From an uncultured Chloroflexota bacterium (GTDB lineage Bacteria; Chloroflexota; Limnocylindria; Limnocylindrales; Limnocylindraceae), in assembly GCA_903937225.1 (NCBI GenBank), contig CAIZYO010000148.1:1-7224 (forward strand): a stretch of 7,224 nucleotides of DNA, read 5' to 3'. Every line of letters begins with the position of its first letter. Positions within the stretch are counted from its first letter, which is position 1. The position numbers were made by a program, and so were the translations under genes. Shown in pieces: positions 1 to 5,810 of the stretch. The notes beneath the pieces were generated by a model that was not told the DNA's origin, searched no databases, and worked only from the letters and a program-made list of their open reading frames with translations.

Positions 1-607
<607 letters not shown>

Positions 608-657
608 TACTTTCTTTCTTTACTTCAACGTATTGATGAGTTGTGCTGAGCGCCGTG

Positions 658-957
658 CTATTCGACGATCGCGAGGATGTCCTTCGCGCCGACGATCAGG
701 TACTCCGCACCGTCGAGCTTGAACTCGGTGCCGGCGTACTTCGCGTGGAGGACGCGATCCCCCACCTTGACGTCAATCGGCTCGCGCTTCCCGTCATCAA
801 GGATGCGGCCTGGGCCGACGGAGACAACCTCTCCCTCTTGCGGCTTCTCTTGCGCCGTGTCAGGAAGGATGATCCCGCTCGCCGTCTTCTCGTCGCGTGG
901 GACCGGCTTTACGACCACACGGTCGCCGAGGGGTCGGAGTGATGCCTTCTTCGCCAT
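658..957 (-). CDS. groES: 10-kDa co-chaperonin GroES
   Basis: Heptameric lid of the GroEL chamber, cytosolic; 99 residues, the normal family length. The sequence opens with SLRPLGDRVVVKP (6-18), the GroES signature. The mobile loop follows at about residues 23-36 and carries the hydrophobic GroEL-contact tripeptide in SGIILPDTA (27-35). The roof and core segment GEVVSVGPG (42-50) and the C-terminal VGDRVLHAKYAGTEF and EYLIVGAKDILAIVE strands are all present. The ATG at 957-955 is chosen because a full AGGAGG lies six bases upstream and the protein begins MAKKA at the expected position. It is the first gene after the CIRCE promoter and is followed by groEL after 60 bp, the standard bicistronic groESL order. 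Nothing in the protein is unusual. Confidence 0.98.
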   Translation of the reverse strand: MAKKASLRPLGDRVVVKPVPRDEKTASGIILPDTAQEKPQEGEVVSVGPGRILDDGKREPIDVKVGDRVLHAKYAGTEFKLDGAEYLIVGAKDILAIVE

Positions 958-963
958 GGTTGA

Positions 964-969
964 CCTCCT
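964..969 (-). promoter_or_regulatory. Strong Shine-Dalgarno site of groES
   Basis: The minus strand reads a perfect AGGAGG with a six-base spacer to the groES ATG. It is the strongest ribosome binding site in the window, as expected for a highly translated chaperonin. Confidence 0.85.
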
Positions 970-1035
970 GCTGGGCAGCAGGCACCGTGCCGGCTGCGGA
1001 TTCTCACAGCGCGCACCATCCGTGCGCTTGGGTCG

Positions 1036-1065
1036 ATGTTAGCACTCTCGCTTGGCGAGTGCCAA
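1036..1065 (-). promoter_or_regulatory. Probable sigma-A type groESL promoter overlapping CIRCE
   Basis: On the minus strand TTGGCA (1065-1060) matches the -35 consensus TTGACA at five of six positions. After 18 bases comes TAACAT (1041-1036), matching TATAAT at four of six. The CIRCE arms therefore supply the -35 box and the first bases of the -10 box. Transcription would begin near 1029, giving a leader of about 70 bases before the groES ATG. The boxes are seen directly; promoter activity and the start point are inferred. Confidence 0.6.
1039..1065. promoter_or_regulatory. CIRCE operator (HrcA binding site) of groESL
   Basis: The plus strand reads TTAGCACTC, nine spacer bases (1048-1056), then GAGTGCCAA. 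This matches the CIRCE consensus TTAGCACTC-N9-GAGTGCTAA at 17 of 18 arm positions, the one change being C for T at 1063. CIRCE is the binding site of the HrcA repressor, which is released on heat shock when GroEL is titrated by unfolded protein. The location upstream of groES fits exactly. hrcA itself is not in the window. The left edge is only eight bases from the tatD stop codon. Confidence 0.95.
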
Positions 1066-1068
1066 CAG

Positions 1069-1087
1069 CACGCTCACGCTGAGCGTG
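1069..1087. terminator. Perfect 8-bp hairpin at the tatD stop codon
   Basis: CACGCTCA (1069-1076) and TGAGCGTG (1080-1087) are exact inverted repeats around a three-base loop and include the tatD stop. The hairpin lies at the end of the metG-tatD unit, immediately before the groE promoter. No T-run follows on the minus strand (the next bases are CTGTTGG), so it is not a classical intrinsic terminator. It may weaken read-through, protect the 3' end or do nothing. Confidence 0.35.
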
Positions 1088-1937
1088 GACTCCCATCAGT
1101 TCGAGGCCTGCTTCGCGGGAAGACCCGGTCGTAGTTGGTACTGATCGCCTCGGCGAGGAATTCAATCGATTCGTCCCGCCGCTCGGCGATCCAAGCGAGC
1201 GTGAGCGCAACGTTCGCTGGCTCATTTCGGTTCGGGTCTGGCGCTCCGGGCATGGCGAGCCACGGCGCGTCCGTCTCCGTCAGCAGTCGGTCGAGGGGGA
1301 TGCTGCGAACCCAGTCAGCGGTGGCGCGCTCTTCAGGGCGGAAGACGAGTCCCGAGAGTGAGACCACTCCGCCGAGCGCGAGCCCCTCGCTGATGTACTC
1401 AGCACTCCCTGAGGCACTGTGCAAGATGAATGGGGGGCGGTCTTGGAAGGCTGCGCGGCCACGCGCGGAGGTGATCGGTGACTCGTTCAGTGTCTTGATC
1501 AGCTGCCGTTGCGCATCGTCAGCGTCACCCGCAGATCGGCAGTGGAGGATCAGCGGCTTCCCAAGCTGTACGGCTACCTCAATGTGCGCTTCAAGGTTGG
1601 CCACCTGGTCGGCAATCGGCGCGAAGTTCCGCTTGGTGTCGATCCCCGTCTCGCCGATCGCCACAATCTCTGGCGCATCGGCCCCCTCCAGAAGTGCGGC
1701 TCGCTCGTGCGCCTCATCAGTGGCGTGATGCGGATGAATCCCGATCGCAGCATCCATCCACGGGTTCGCGCGCACGATCTCAAGTGCGCCGCGTGAGCTT
1801 TCGGTACTCCACGATGGGACGAGGAGACGCGTCGCCCCAGCGGCAATCAGTCTCGCGATCACCTCTTCGCGATCGGCATCAAAGCGCTCGGCCTGAAGGT
1901 GGCCGTGCGCGTCAGTCAGCGGAAGTCGTGGGTTCAT
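1074..1937 (-). CDS. tatD: TatD-family metal-dependent hydrolase (putative DNase)
   Basis: TIM-barrel amidohydrolase-like enzyme of the TatD/YcfH family; characterised members are metal-dependent DNases, but the cellular substrate is often unknown. Counting from the chosen start (287 residues), the metal ligands are His11 and His13 (DAHGHL), Glu96 (IGETGID), His132 (LHCRSA), His173 (ILHSASG) and Asp223 (TETDAPWL). GIHPH (66-70) and RNEP (237-240) are also typical. The start is the ATG at 1937-1935, because homology begins immediately after it (LTDAHGH). The frame stays open upstream to 2051, but that part lies inside metG and has no family resemblance. The gene overlaps metG by 26 bp and has no clear Shine-Dalgarno sequence, so translational coupling to metG is likely. 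metG-tatD adjacency is common in bacteria. Two motif positions deviate: GLDYY is GIDTK and HCFSG is HSASG. The metal site is complete, so activity is expected. Confidence 0.93.
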   Translation of the reverse strand: MNPRLPLTDAHGHLQAERFDADREEVIARLIAAGATRLLVPSWSTESSRGALEIVRANPWMDAAIGIHPHHATDEAHERAALLEGADAPEIVAIGETGIDTKRNFAPIADQVANLEAHIEVAVQLGKPLILHCRSAGDADDAQRQLIKTLNESPITSARGRAAFQDRPPFILHSASGSAEYISEGLALGGVVSLSGLVFRPEERATADWVRSIPLDRLLTETDAPWLAMPGAPDPNRNEPANVALTLAWIAERRDESIEFLAEAISTNYDRVFPRSRPRTDGSPRSA

Positions 1938-3540
1938 CAACGTCAAGTCGAGGGAAGAGTGGTGTTGGCTCACCGAGCGGACCGCTACGTGCTGCACTCC
2001 CCCACCCTGCAAGATCACTTCGCAGGGTGGAACCGTGACCAGAAGCGTCATACGGCCACTGATGGCCCAGCAGGCTCCAAATCTTCTCCGAGACCGTCGG
2101 AATCACCGGAGCCGCAAAAAGGGCGACGAGTCGACACGCTTCAAGGAGATCACCGATCACGCCAGCGAGTCGTGCCCGCGCCTCCGCATCGCCCGCCTTC
2201 GCCGCCTTCACCAACTCCCACGGCTTCTCTGCGTCCACATAGCGGTTCGCGGCACCAACGAATTCCCACAGCGACCCGATCCACTCATGGAGCGCGAGGG
2301 CGTTCATCGCCTCTTCGCTCTTGCGGCGCGCAGACTCCCACTCAGCGGCGAGTGGCGATTCTCCCGCTGCACGCGGCGCTGGCGCGTCCCCTCCAAACGC
2401 ACGGCTTGCCAGTGTTGACGCACGATTCACGAGGTTCCCGAAGTCATTCGCAAGCTCTGCGTTGTAGCGGCGAATGATTGAGTCCCAACTCACATCCCCA
2501 TCGCGATCAAACGGAACTTCACGCAAGGCGACAAAGCGAGCACCATCCGCGCCGAGCGCAGCAACGGCGCTATCGGGATCAAGGAAGTTTCCGCGACTCT
2601 TGCTCATCCGTTCGCCGCTGGAGAGAAGCCATCCGTGCACCCAGATCTTCTTCGGCGCAGGGAGCCCAGCGCTCCACAACATTGCCGGCCAGAAGACAGA
2701 ATGGAAGCGATTGATGTCCTTCCCGATGATGTGCAGATCCGCGGGCCACCATGGTGCCCCGTTCGGCTCGCCGGGGAACCCGGCGCCCGTGAGGTAATTG
2801 ATCAGCGCGTCGTACCAAACATAGATTGTCCCCGCAGCAGGGTCACCGCTCCCATCAGCGCTGAGCGCACTCCTCCCGTCTTCATGAATCGGGAAAGGGA
2901 TTCCCCAGCTTCCGCCCTCACGGCTAATGGAGAAGTCTTCAAGACCTTGGCGAATGAAGCCGAGCATCTCGTTGCGCCGATACTCAGGTTGTACGGGCGA
3001 AGGATCCTGAGTCAGCCACGCCTCCAGTCGTTCCTGGTACGCGCTGAGTCGGAAGAACCAGTTTCGCTCTTTGAGCCACTGAAGTGGAACGCCTGGATGA
3101 TTAGGGCAGACCGTCGCACTCCCCTCGCTGACCACATCACCTGCCGCACGGAACCCTTCGTTTGGGCAGTACCACCCCTCATAGGTTCCAAGGTAGATAT
3201 CCCCAGCGGTGAACGATCGGCGCACCATCTCTTGTGCGGCGAGCGTATGGTCCGCATCTGTCGTGCGAATGAATCGATCTGGAGTGATCAGCAGCAGGGC
3301 CTCACTCTCCTTGAAGAGTGTCACGTTGCGATCAACAAAGGCCTTCGGGGAGAGCCCCTCCTCTTCTGCGCGGGCGGCGATGTTCACGGAGTACTCGTCA
3401 GTGCCAGTGAGGAAGCGGACCTCGTCGCCACCCATCCTCCGCCAACGCGCGATGACATCCGCCCCAATCACCTCATAGAGCGTATGCAGGCCGGGCTTGT
3501 TGTTTGCGTAGGCAATGGCCGTCGTCAGGTAGTACCGCAT
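1912..3540 (-). CDS. metG: Methionyl-tRNA synthetase, short form without C-terminal tRNA-binding domain
   Basis: Class I aminoacyl-tRNA synthetase that charges tRNA-Met with methionine using ATP; cytosolic; 542 residues. The Rossmann catalytic domain starts at YLTTAIAYANNKPG (4-17), then FLTGTDE (43-49), the zinc-knuckle insertion (about 121-150), WFFRLSAYQERL (161-172), the core strand LHIIGKDINRFHSVFWPAMLW (269-289) and the KMSKS loop as RMSKS (311-315). The anticodon-binding helical bundle follows from about residue 360 (ANDFGNLVNR, 364-373; ANRYVDAEKPWEL, 431-443). There is no Trbp111-like tail. The HIGH signature is replaced by GLHT (17-20) and one of four zinc ligands is replaced (Cys125, Glu128, Cys145, His148). 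The ATG at 3540-3538 is chosen because homology begins two residues later; an in-frame GTG at 3558 would add only six residues. No strong ribosome binding site is seen for either. It overlaps tatD downstream. Confidence 0.95.
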   Translation of the reverse strand: MRYYLTTAIAYANNKPGLHTLYEVIGADVIARWRRMGGDEVRFLTGTDEYSVNIAARAEEEGLSPKAFVDRNVTLFKESEALLLITPDRFIRTTDADHTLAAQEMVRRSFTAGDIYLGTYEGWYCPNEGFRAAGDVVSEGSATVCPNHPGVPLQWLKERNWFFRLSAYQERLEAWLTQDPSPVQPEYRRNEMLGFIRQGLEDFSISREGGSWGIPFPIHEDGRSALSADGSGDPAAGTIYVWYDALINYLTGAGFPGEPNGAPWWPADLHIIGKDINRFHSVFWPAMLWSAGLPAPKKIWVHGWLLSSGERMSKSRGNFLDPDSAVAALGADGARFVALREVPFDRDGDVSWDSIIRRYNAELANDFGNLVNRASTLASRAFGGDAPAPRAAGESPLAAEWESARRKSEEAMNALALHEWIGSLWEFVGAANRYVDAEKPWELVKAAKAGDAEARARLAGVIGDLLEACRLVALFAAPVIPTVSEKIWSLLGHQWPYDASGHGSTLRSDLAGWGSAARSGPLGEPTPLFPRLDVDEPTTSAD

Positions 3541-3554
3541 CGCGTCCGAGTGTC

Positions 3555-3580
3555 GCACACGATACGTCCGCCGTATGTGC
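3555..3580. repeat. Imperfect inverted repeat upstream of metG
   Basis: ATACG (3562-3566) pairs with CGTAT (3572-3576) across a five-base loop. GCAC (3555-3558) pairs with GTGC (3577-3580), leaving a three-base bulge. It sits 14 bases upstream of the metG ATG, in the 120-bp divergent metG/ssb interval, and overlaps the 8-bp palindrome GTGCGCAC (3577-3584). It could be an operator or a leader hairpin. I find no convincing -35/-10 pair for metG in this interval. Confidence 0.3.
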
Positions 3581-3604
3581 GCACGGGGATGCTTCGTGCA
3601 CGGA

Positions 3605-3642
3605 GCGGGCTACAGCGCAGGGGGGAGACCCCTGGGGCCCGC
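3605..3642 (+). promoter_or_regulatory. GC-rich two-tier stem in the ssb leader
   Basis: An outer stem GCGGGC (3605-3610) with GCCCGC (3637-3642) encloses an inner hairpin GGGG (3622-3625)/CCCC (3629-3632) with loop AGA. An alternative pairing of the same C-run with the following G-run is possible. The structure ends eight bases before the ssb Shine-Dalgarno site. If it is transcribed it would be a structured leader; a regulatory role is inference only. Confidence 0.3.
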
Positions 3643-3650
3643 CTCGAGAG

Positions 3651-3655
3651 AGGAG
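3651..3655 (+). promoter_or_regulatory. Ribosome binding site of ssb
   Basis: AGGAG with a five-base spacer to the ATG at 3661. It fixes the ssb start, which matters because the same frame is open upstream to 2635 through the antisense strand of metG. Confidence 0.8.
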
Positions 3656-3660
3656 CGACG

Positions 3661-4056
3661 ATGAACAAGGTGATTCTGGCGGGGAGGATGACCAAGCCAG
3701 TAGAGATCAAGTCCCTACCTTCGGGGAGCAAGGTGGCGGTGGGGAGCCTCGCCAGCCACGACTACCGAGGCGGCGAAGAGCGGACGGAGTTCCACCGCCT
3801 CGTCTTCTGGGAGAAGCTCGCGGAGATCGCGGCCACCCATCTCCAGGCCGGGTCGCTCGTTGCGATTGACGGGCGACTGAAGACGCATGAGTGGGAGAGT
3901 GAAGGGGCACGGCGGTGGATGACGGAGGTCATCGTCAACCGTCTCGAATTCCTCGGGCCAAAGCCGCAGAGCGCAGAACCGGTTTCGCAAGGCGGCGAGC
4001 CAACTGATCTAAGCGAGGCGGAATACGGGGAAGAGATCGCTCCCGCACGCGCGTAA
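3661..4056 (+). CDS. ssb: Single-stranded DNA-binding protein (OB fold) with atypical C-terminus
   Basis: Binds single-stranded DNA during replication, recombination and repair; cytosolic. The 131-residue protein opens with MNKVILAGRMTKPVEIK (1-17), the standard SSB start. The OB-fold body continues with PSGSKVAVGSLA (20-31), TEFHRLVFWEKLAEIA (42-57), GSLVAIDGRLKTHEW (64-78) and TEVIVNRLEFLG (88-99). Aromatic residues expected to stack on DNA include Phe44, Trp50 and Trp78. The tail after residue 100 is short and ends GEEIAPARA, without the DDDIPF-like tip by which bacterial SSBs recruit partner proteins. It is the only plus-strand gene, divergent from metG and convergent with rsmI (19 bp apart), and it is not beside rpsF/rpsR where the main ssb is often found. 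It may be a second SSB or a lineage variant. The ATG at 3661 follows a clear Shine-Dalgarno sequence. Confidence 0.92.
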   Translation: MNKVILAGRMTKPVEIKSLPSGSKVAVGSLASHDYRGGEERTEFHRLVFWEKLAEIAATHLQAGSLVAIDGRLKTHEWESEGARRWMTEVIVNRLEFLGPKPQSAEPVSQGGEPTDLSEAEYGEEIAPARA

Positions 4057-4062
4057 CACTGG

Positions 4063-4094
4063 CGCGGCCGAGCGGTTACTCCCCCTCGGCCGCG
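4063..4094. terminator. Perfect 10-bp inverted repeat between convergent ssb and rsmI
   Basis: CGCGGCCGAG (4063-4072) and CTCGGCCGCG (4085-4094) are exact reverse complements around a 12-base loop. The stem begins seven bases after the ssb stop and covers the rsmI stop codon. The position and strength suggest a shared bidirectional terminator or 3'-end-stabilising stem. Neither strand has a following T-run, so Rho-independent termination is uncertain. Confidence 0.5.
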
Positions 4095-4963
4095 TCTCTG
4101 TGCGCCAGCGACCAGAGTCGGCGCCTGTCGAGCTTCCACGCTGCAGCGATCGCTCGAATCGCATCACTGCGAGAAGAACCTTCCGCGATGCGCTGCTCAA
4201 CAGCAGCAAGCGCCGCAGGATATGCGCCGTCAACGTCGGATTCGATGGCATCCGCGATTGACTCACCGAGCACGATGACGAACTCACCGCGACCATCAAC
4301 CGCTCCAGACTCAACGAGCTCTGCGAGCTCTGCGAGAGAGCCACGTCGGATCTCTTCATGCATCTTCGTAAGCTCCCGACAGAGCGCCGCGGGGCGGTCT
4401 GGACCTGCCGCCTCCGTGAGATCCCGCAGGGTCGCAGCGACGCGGTTCCCAGCCTCATAGATCACGCTCGCACGCAGATCCGCTGCGAGCGCGCCGATCG
4501 CACGTTGACGATCCGCACCGCTGCGCGGGAGGAAGCCTTCAAAGTTCCAACGGGCACCAGCAACTCCAGATGCGACCACGGCTGCCAGGAGCGCCGAAGC
4601 CCCAGGGATGGGAACGATGCGGACTCCTGCGGCGATTGCCGCTCGCACAAGCTGCTGTCCAGGATCACTGATCAACGGAGTGCCAGCATCACTAATCAGC
4701 GCCACCGCCTCCCCCGCCAGGAGTCGCGCGATGATTGGGGCGATTCGATCCGCTTCATCAAAGCCAGGGAGCGATGTGGTTTCTGTGTTCACCTCGATGG
4801 ATGAGAGCAGCACCCGTGCAACGCGCGAATCCTCCGCAAGGATAAGGCGTACCTCGCGCAGCACGGCCACGGCCCGGGGCGATAGATCGGCGAGATTTCC
4901 GATTGGCGTGGAAACGATATGGAGCGCTCCAGGAGTTGCCCCACCGCCTCGGCCGTCACTCAT
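4076..4963 (-). CDS. rsmI: 16S rRNA (cytidine(1402)-2'-O)-methyltransferase RsmI
   Basis: SAM-dependent enzyme of the tetrapyrrole-methylase fold that adds the 2'-O-methyl group to C1402 in the decoding centre of 16S rRNA. In the 295-residue protein the family signatures are HIVSTPIGNLADLSPRA (15-31), ILAEDSR (41-47), ALISDAGTPLISDPG (88-102), IPIPG-like VPIPGASALLAA (117-128), EGFLPR (142-147) and the later ELTKMHEE. The segment that usually reads YHEHNE is LPGFDEAD (65-72), a local departure. The ATG at 4963 is supported by an in-frame stop 27 bases upstream and by homology starting at about residue 13; no good Shine-Dalgarno sequence is visible. It follows nadE by 23 bp, so the two are probably co-transcribed. 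The stop codon lies inside the stem shared with ssb. In many bacteria rsmI lies close to metG, as it does here with ssb between them. Confidence 0.95.
   Translation of the reverse strand: MSDGRGGGATPGALHIVSTPIGNLADLSPRAVAVLREVRLILAEDSRVARVLLSSIEVNTETTSLPGFDEADRIAPIIARLLAGEAVALISDAGTPLISDPGQQLVRAAIAAGVRIVPIPGASALLAAVVASGVAGARWNFEGFLPRSGADRQRAIGALAADLRASVIYEAGNRVAATLRDLTEAAGPDRPAALCRELTKMHEEIRRGSLAELAELVESGAVDGRGEFVIVLGESIADAIESDVDGAYPAALAAVEQRIAEGSSRSDAIRAIAAAWKLDRRRLWSLAHRDAAEGE
4316..4333. repeat. Two tandem copies of a 9-bp unit inside rsmI
   Basis: GAGCTCTGC occurs twice in succession and encodes part of a repeated Leu-Ala-Glu helix segment (SLAELAELVES) in RsmI. The repeat is in frame and probably neutral. 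Confidence 0.5.
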
Positions 4964-4986
4964 CGTTCGACGACCGGCTCAACGAA

Positions 4987-5799
4987 CTACGTGGTGATCT
5001 TGGGGAAGGGGGGCATCTCCCGCTTGAACTGCGAAGCGGCAATCATCTTCTGAATGCGTGCAACCAGCGCCTGATCAAACCCGTCTGCAACAACCGACTC
5101 GGCGCTCGCCCCTTGGTCTACGAGGCGGAAGAGGATGCGATCGAGCGTTGGGTAGTCAAAGCCACCCTCCCCTTCGTCGGTCTGGCCGGGCCAGAGGTCC
5201 GCGCTTGGCGCCTTCGTCAGGATTGCGTCGGGGACACCGAGATGAGCGGCGAGAGCGCGAACCTGACTCTTGTAGAGATCACCAATTGGGTTGATGGCGC
5301 ACGCGGCATCACCGTGGAGCGTGGTGTAGCCAATCATCGCCTCAGACTTGTTCCCTGTGCCCATGACGATGCCGTCATGACGAGCAGATTCGTGATACAG
5401 CGTAATCATGCGCATGCGGGCGGCAATGTTCCCGCGCTGAATCGGCGTGATAGGCGTACCGGCTGGCAGCGAAGCCTCAACAGCGTCCACGCCCGCACTG
5501 ATCGGCACCTCTTCAACGCTGCACCCGAGCGCGCTCGCAACGGCGAGGGCATCGTCGCGAGAGCTTGCAGCAGATGTGCGGTACGGAAGAATGTACGTGC
5601 GAAGTCGATCTGCGCCAATGGCGTCAGCGGTCAGAAATGCAACCAGGGCCGAATCAATCCCGCCGGAGAGACCCAGAATGGCGTTCCGAACACCAATCTT
5701 CTTGAACTCATCAGCGATGAACGTTCGGCAGACGGCGTGGACCGCATCAGCATCAATGAGAAGTTCGGGCGGTGTGCTCACTCGACGCGCGTCGCTCAT
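4987..5799 (-). CDS. nadE: NH3-dependent NAD+ synthetase
   Basis: Catalyses the last step of NAD+ synthesis: ATP-dependent amidation of deamido-NAD+ through an adenylated intermediate. The 270 residues form a single adenine-nucleotide alpha-hydrolase (PP-loop) domain. Key motifs are the PP-loop LSGGIDS (44-50), GNIAARMRM (123-131), GTGNKSE (147-153), the GDAACAINPIGDLYKSQV segment (163-180) and KAPSADLWPGQTDE (196-209); KREMPPFPK (259-267) is the usual C-terminal contact region. There is no N-terminal glutaminase domain, so ammonia, free or delivered by another protein, is the nitrogen source. The ATG at 5799 is preceded by AGGGGG with a five-base spacer. That site overlaps the stop codon of the upstream solute-binding-protein gene, so the two are probably translated from one mRNA; rsmI follows after 23 bp. 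No regulatory site is seen between them. Confidence 0.97.
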   Translation of the reverse strand: MSDARRVSTPPELLIDADAVHAVCRTFIADEFKKIGVRNAILGLSGGIDSALVAFLTADAIGADRLRTYILPYRTSAASSRDDALAVASALGCSVEEVPISAGVDAVEASLPAGTPITPIQRGNIAARMRMITLYHESARHDGIVMGTGNKSEAMIGYTTLHGDAACAINPIGDLYKSQVRALAAHLGVPDAILTKAPSADLWPGQTDEGEGGFDYPTLDRILFRLVDQGASAESVVADGFDQALVARIQKMIAASQFKREMPPFPKITT

Positions 5800-5804
5800 C
5801 AGTG

Positions 5805-5810
5805 CCCCCT
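5805..5810 (-). promoter_or_regulatory. Ribosome binding site of nadE overlapping the upstream stop codon
   Basis: The minus strand reads AGGGGG, with the AG belonging to the TAG stop of the solute-binding-protein gene, and a five-base spacer to the nadE ATG. The overlap favours co-transcription and possibly coupling by reinitiation. Confidence 0.65.

Noticed and set aside
1135..1728. 197-codon plus-strand open frame opposite tatD, Ser/Ala/Arg-rich
   Set aside because: It is antisense to the tatD metal-site motifs and has no ribosome binding site or recognisable domain.
1938..2051. Upstream extension of tatD adding 38 residues
   Set aside because: It lies inside the metG C-terminal coding region and does not resemble TatD. 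Homology begins right after the ATG at 1937.
2635..3660. Long plus-strand open frame continuous with ssb, which would make a 473-residue protein
   Set aside because: The upstream 342 codons are antisense to metG and show no protein-like signature. SSB homology and a clear Shine-Dalgarno site both begin at 3661.
3541..3660. T-box riboswitch or other known leader RNA for metG
   Set aside because: The interval is only 120 bp and I see no T-box sequence, specifier hairpin or antiterminator pattern.
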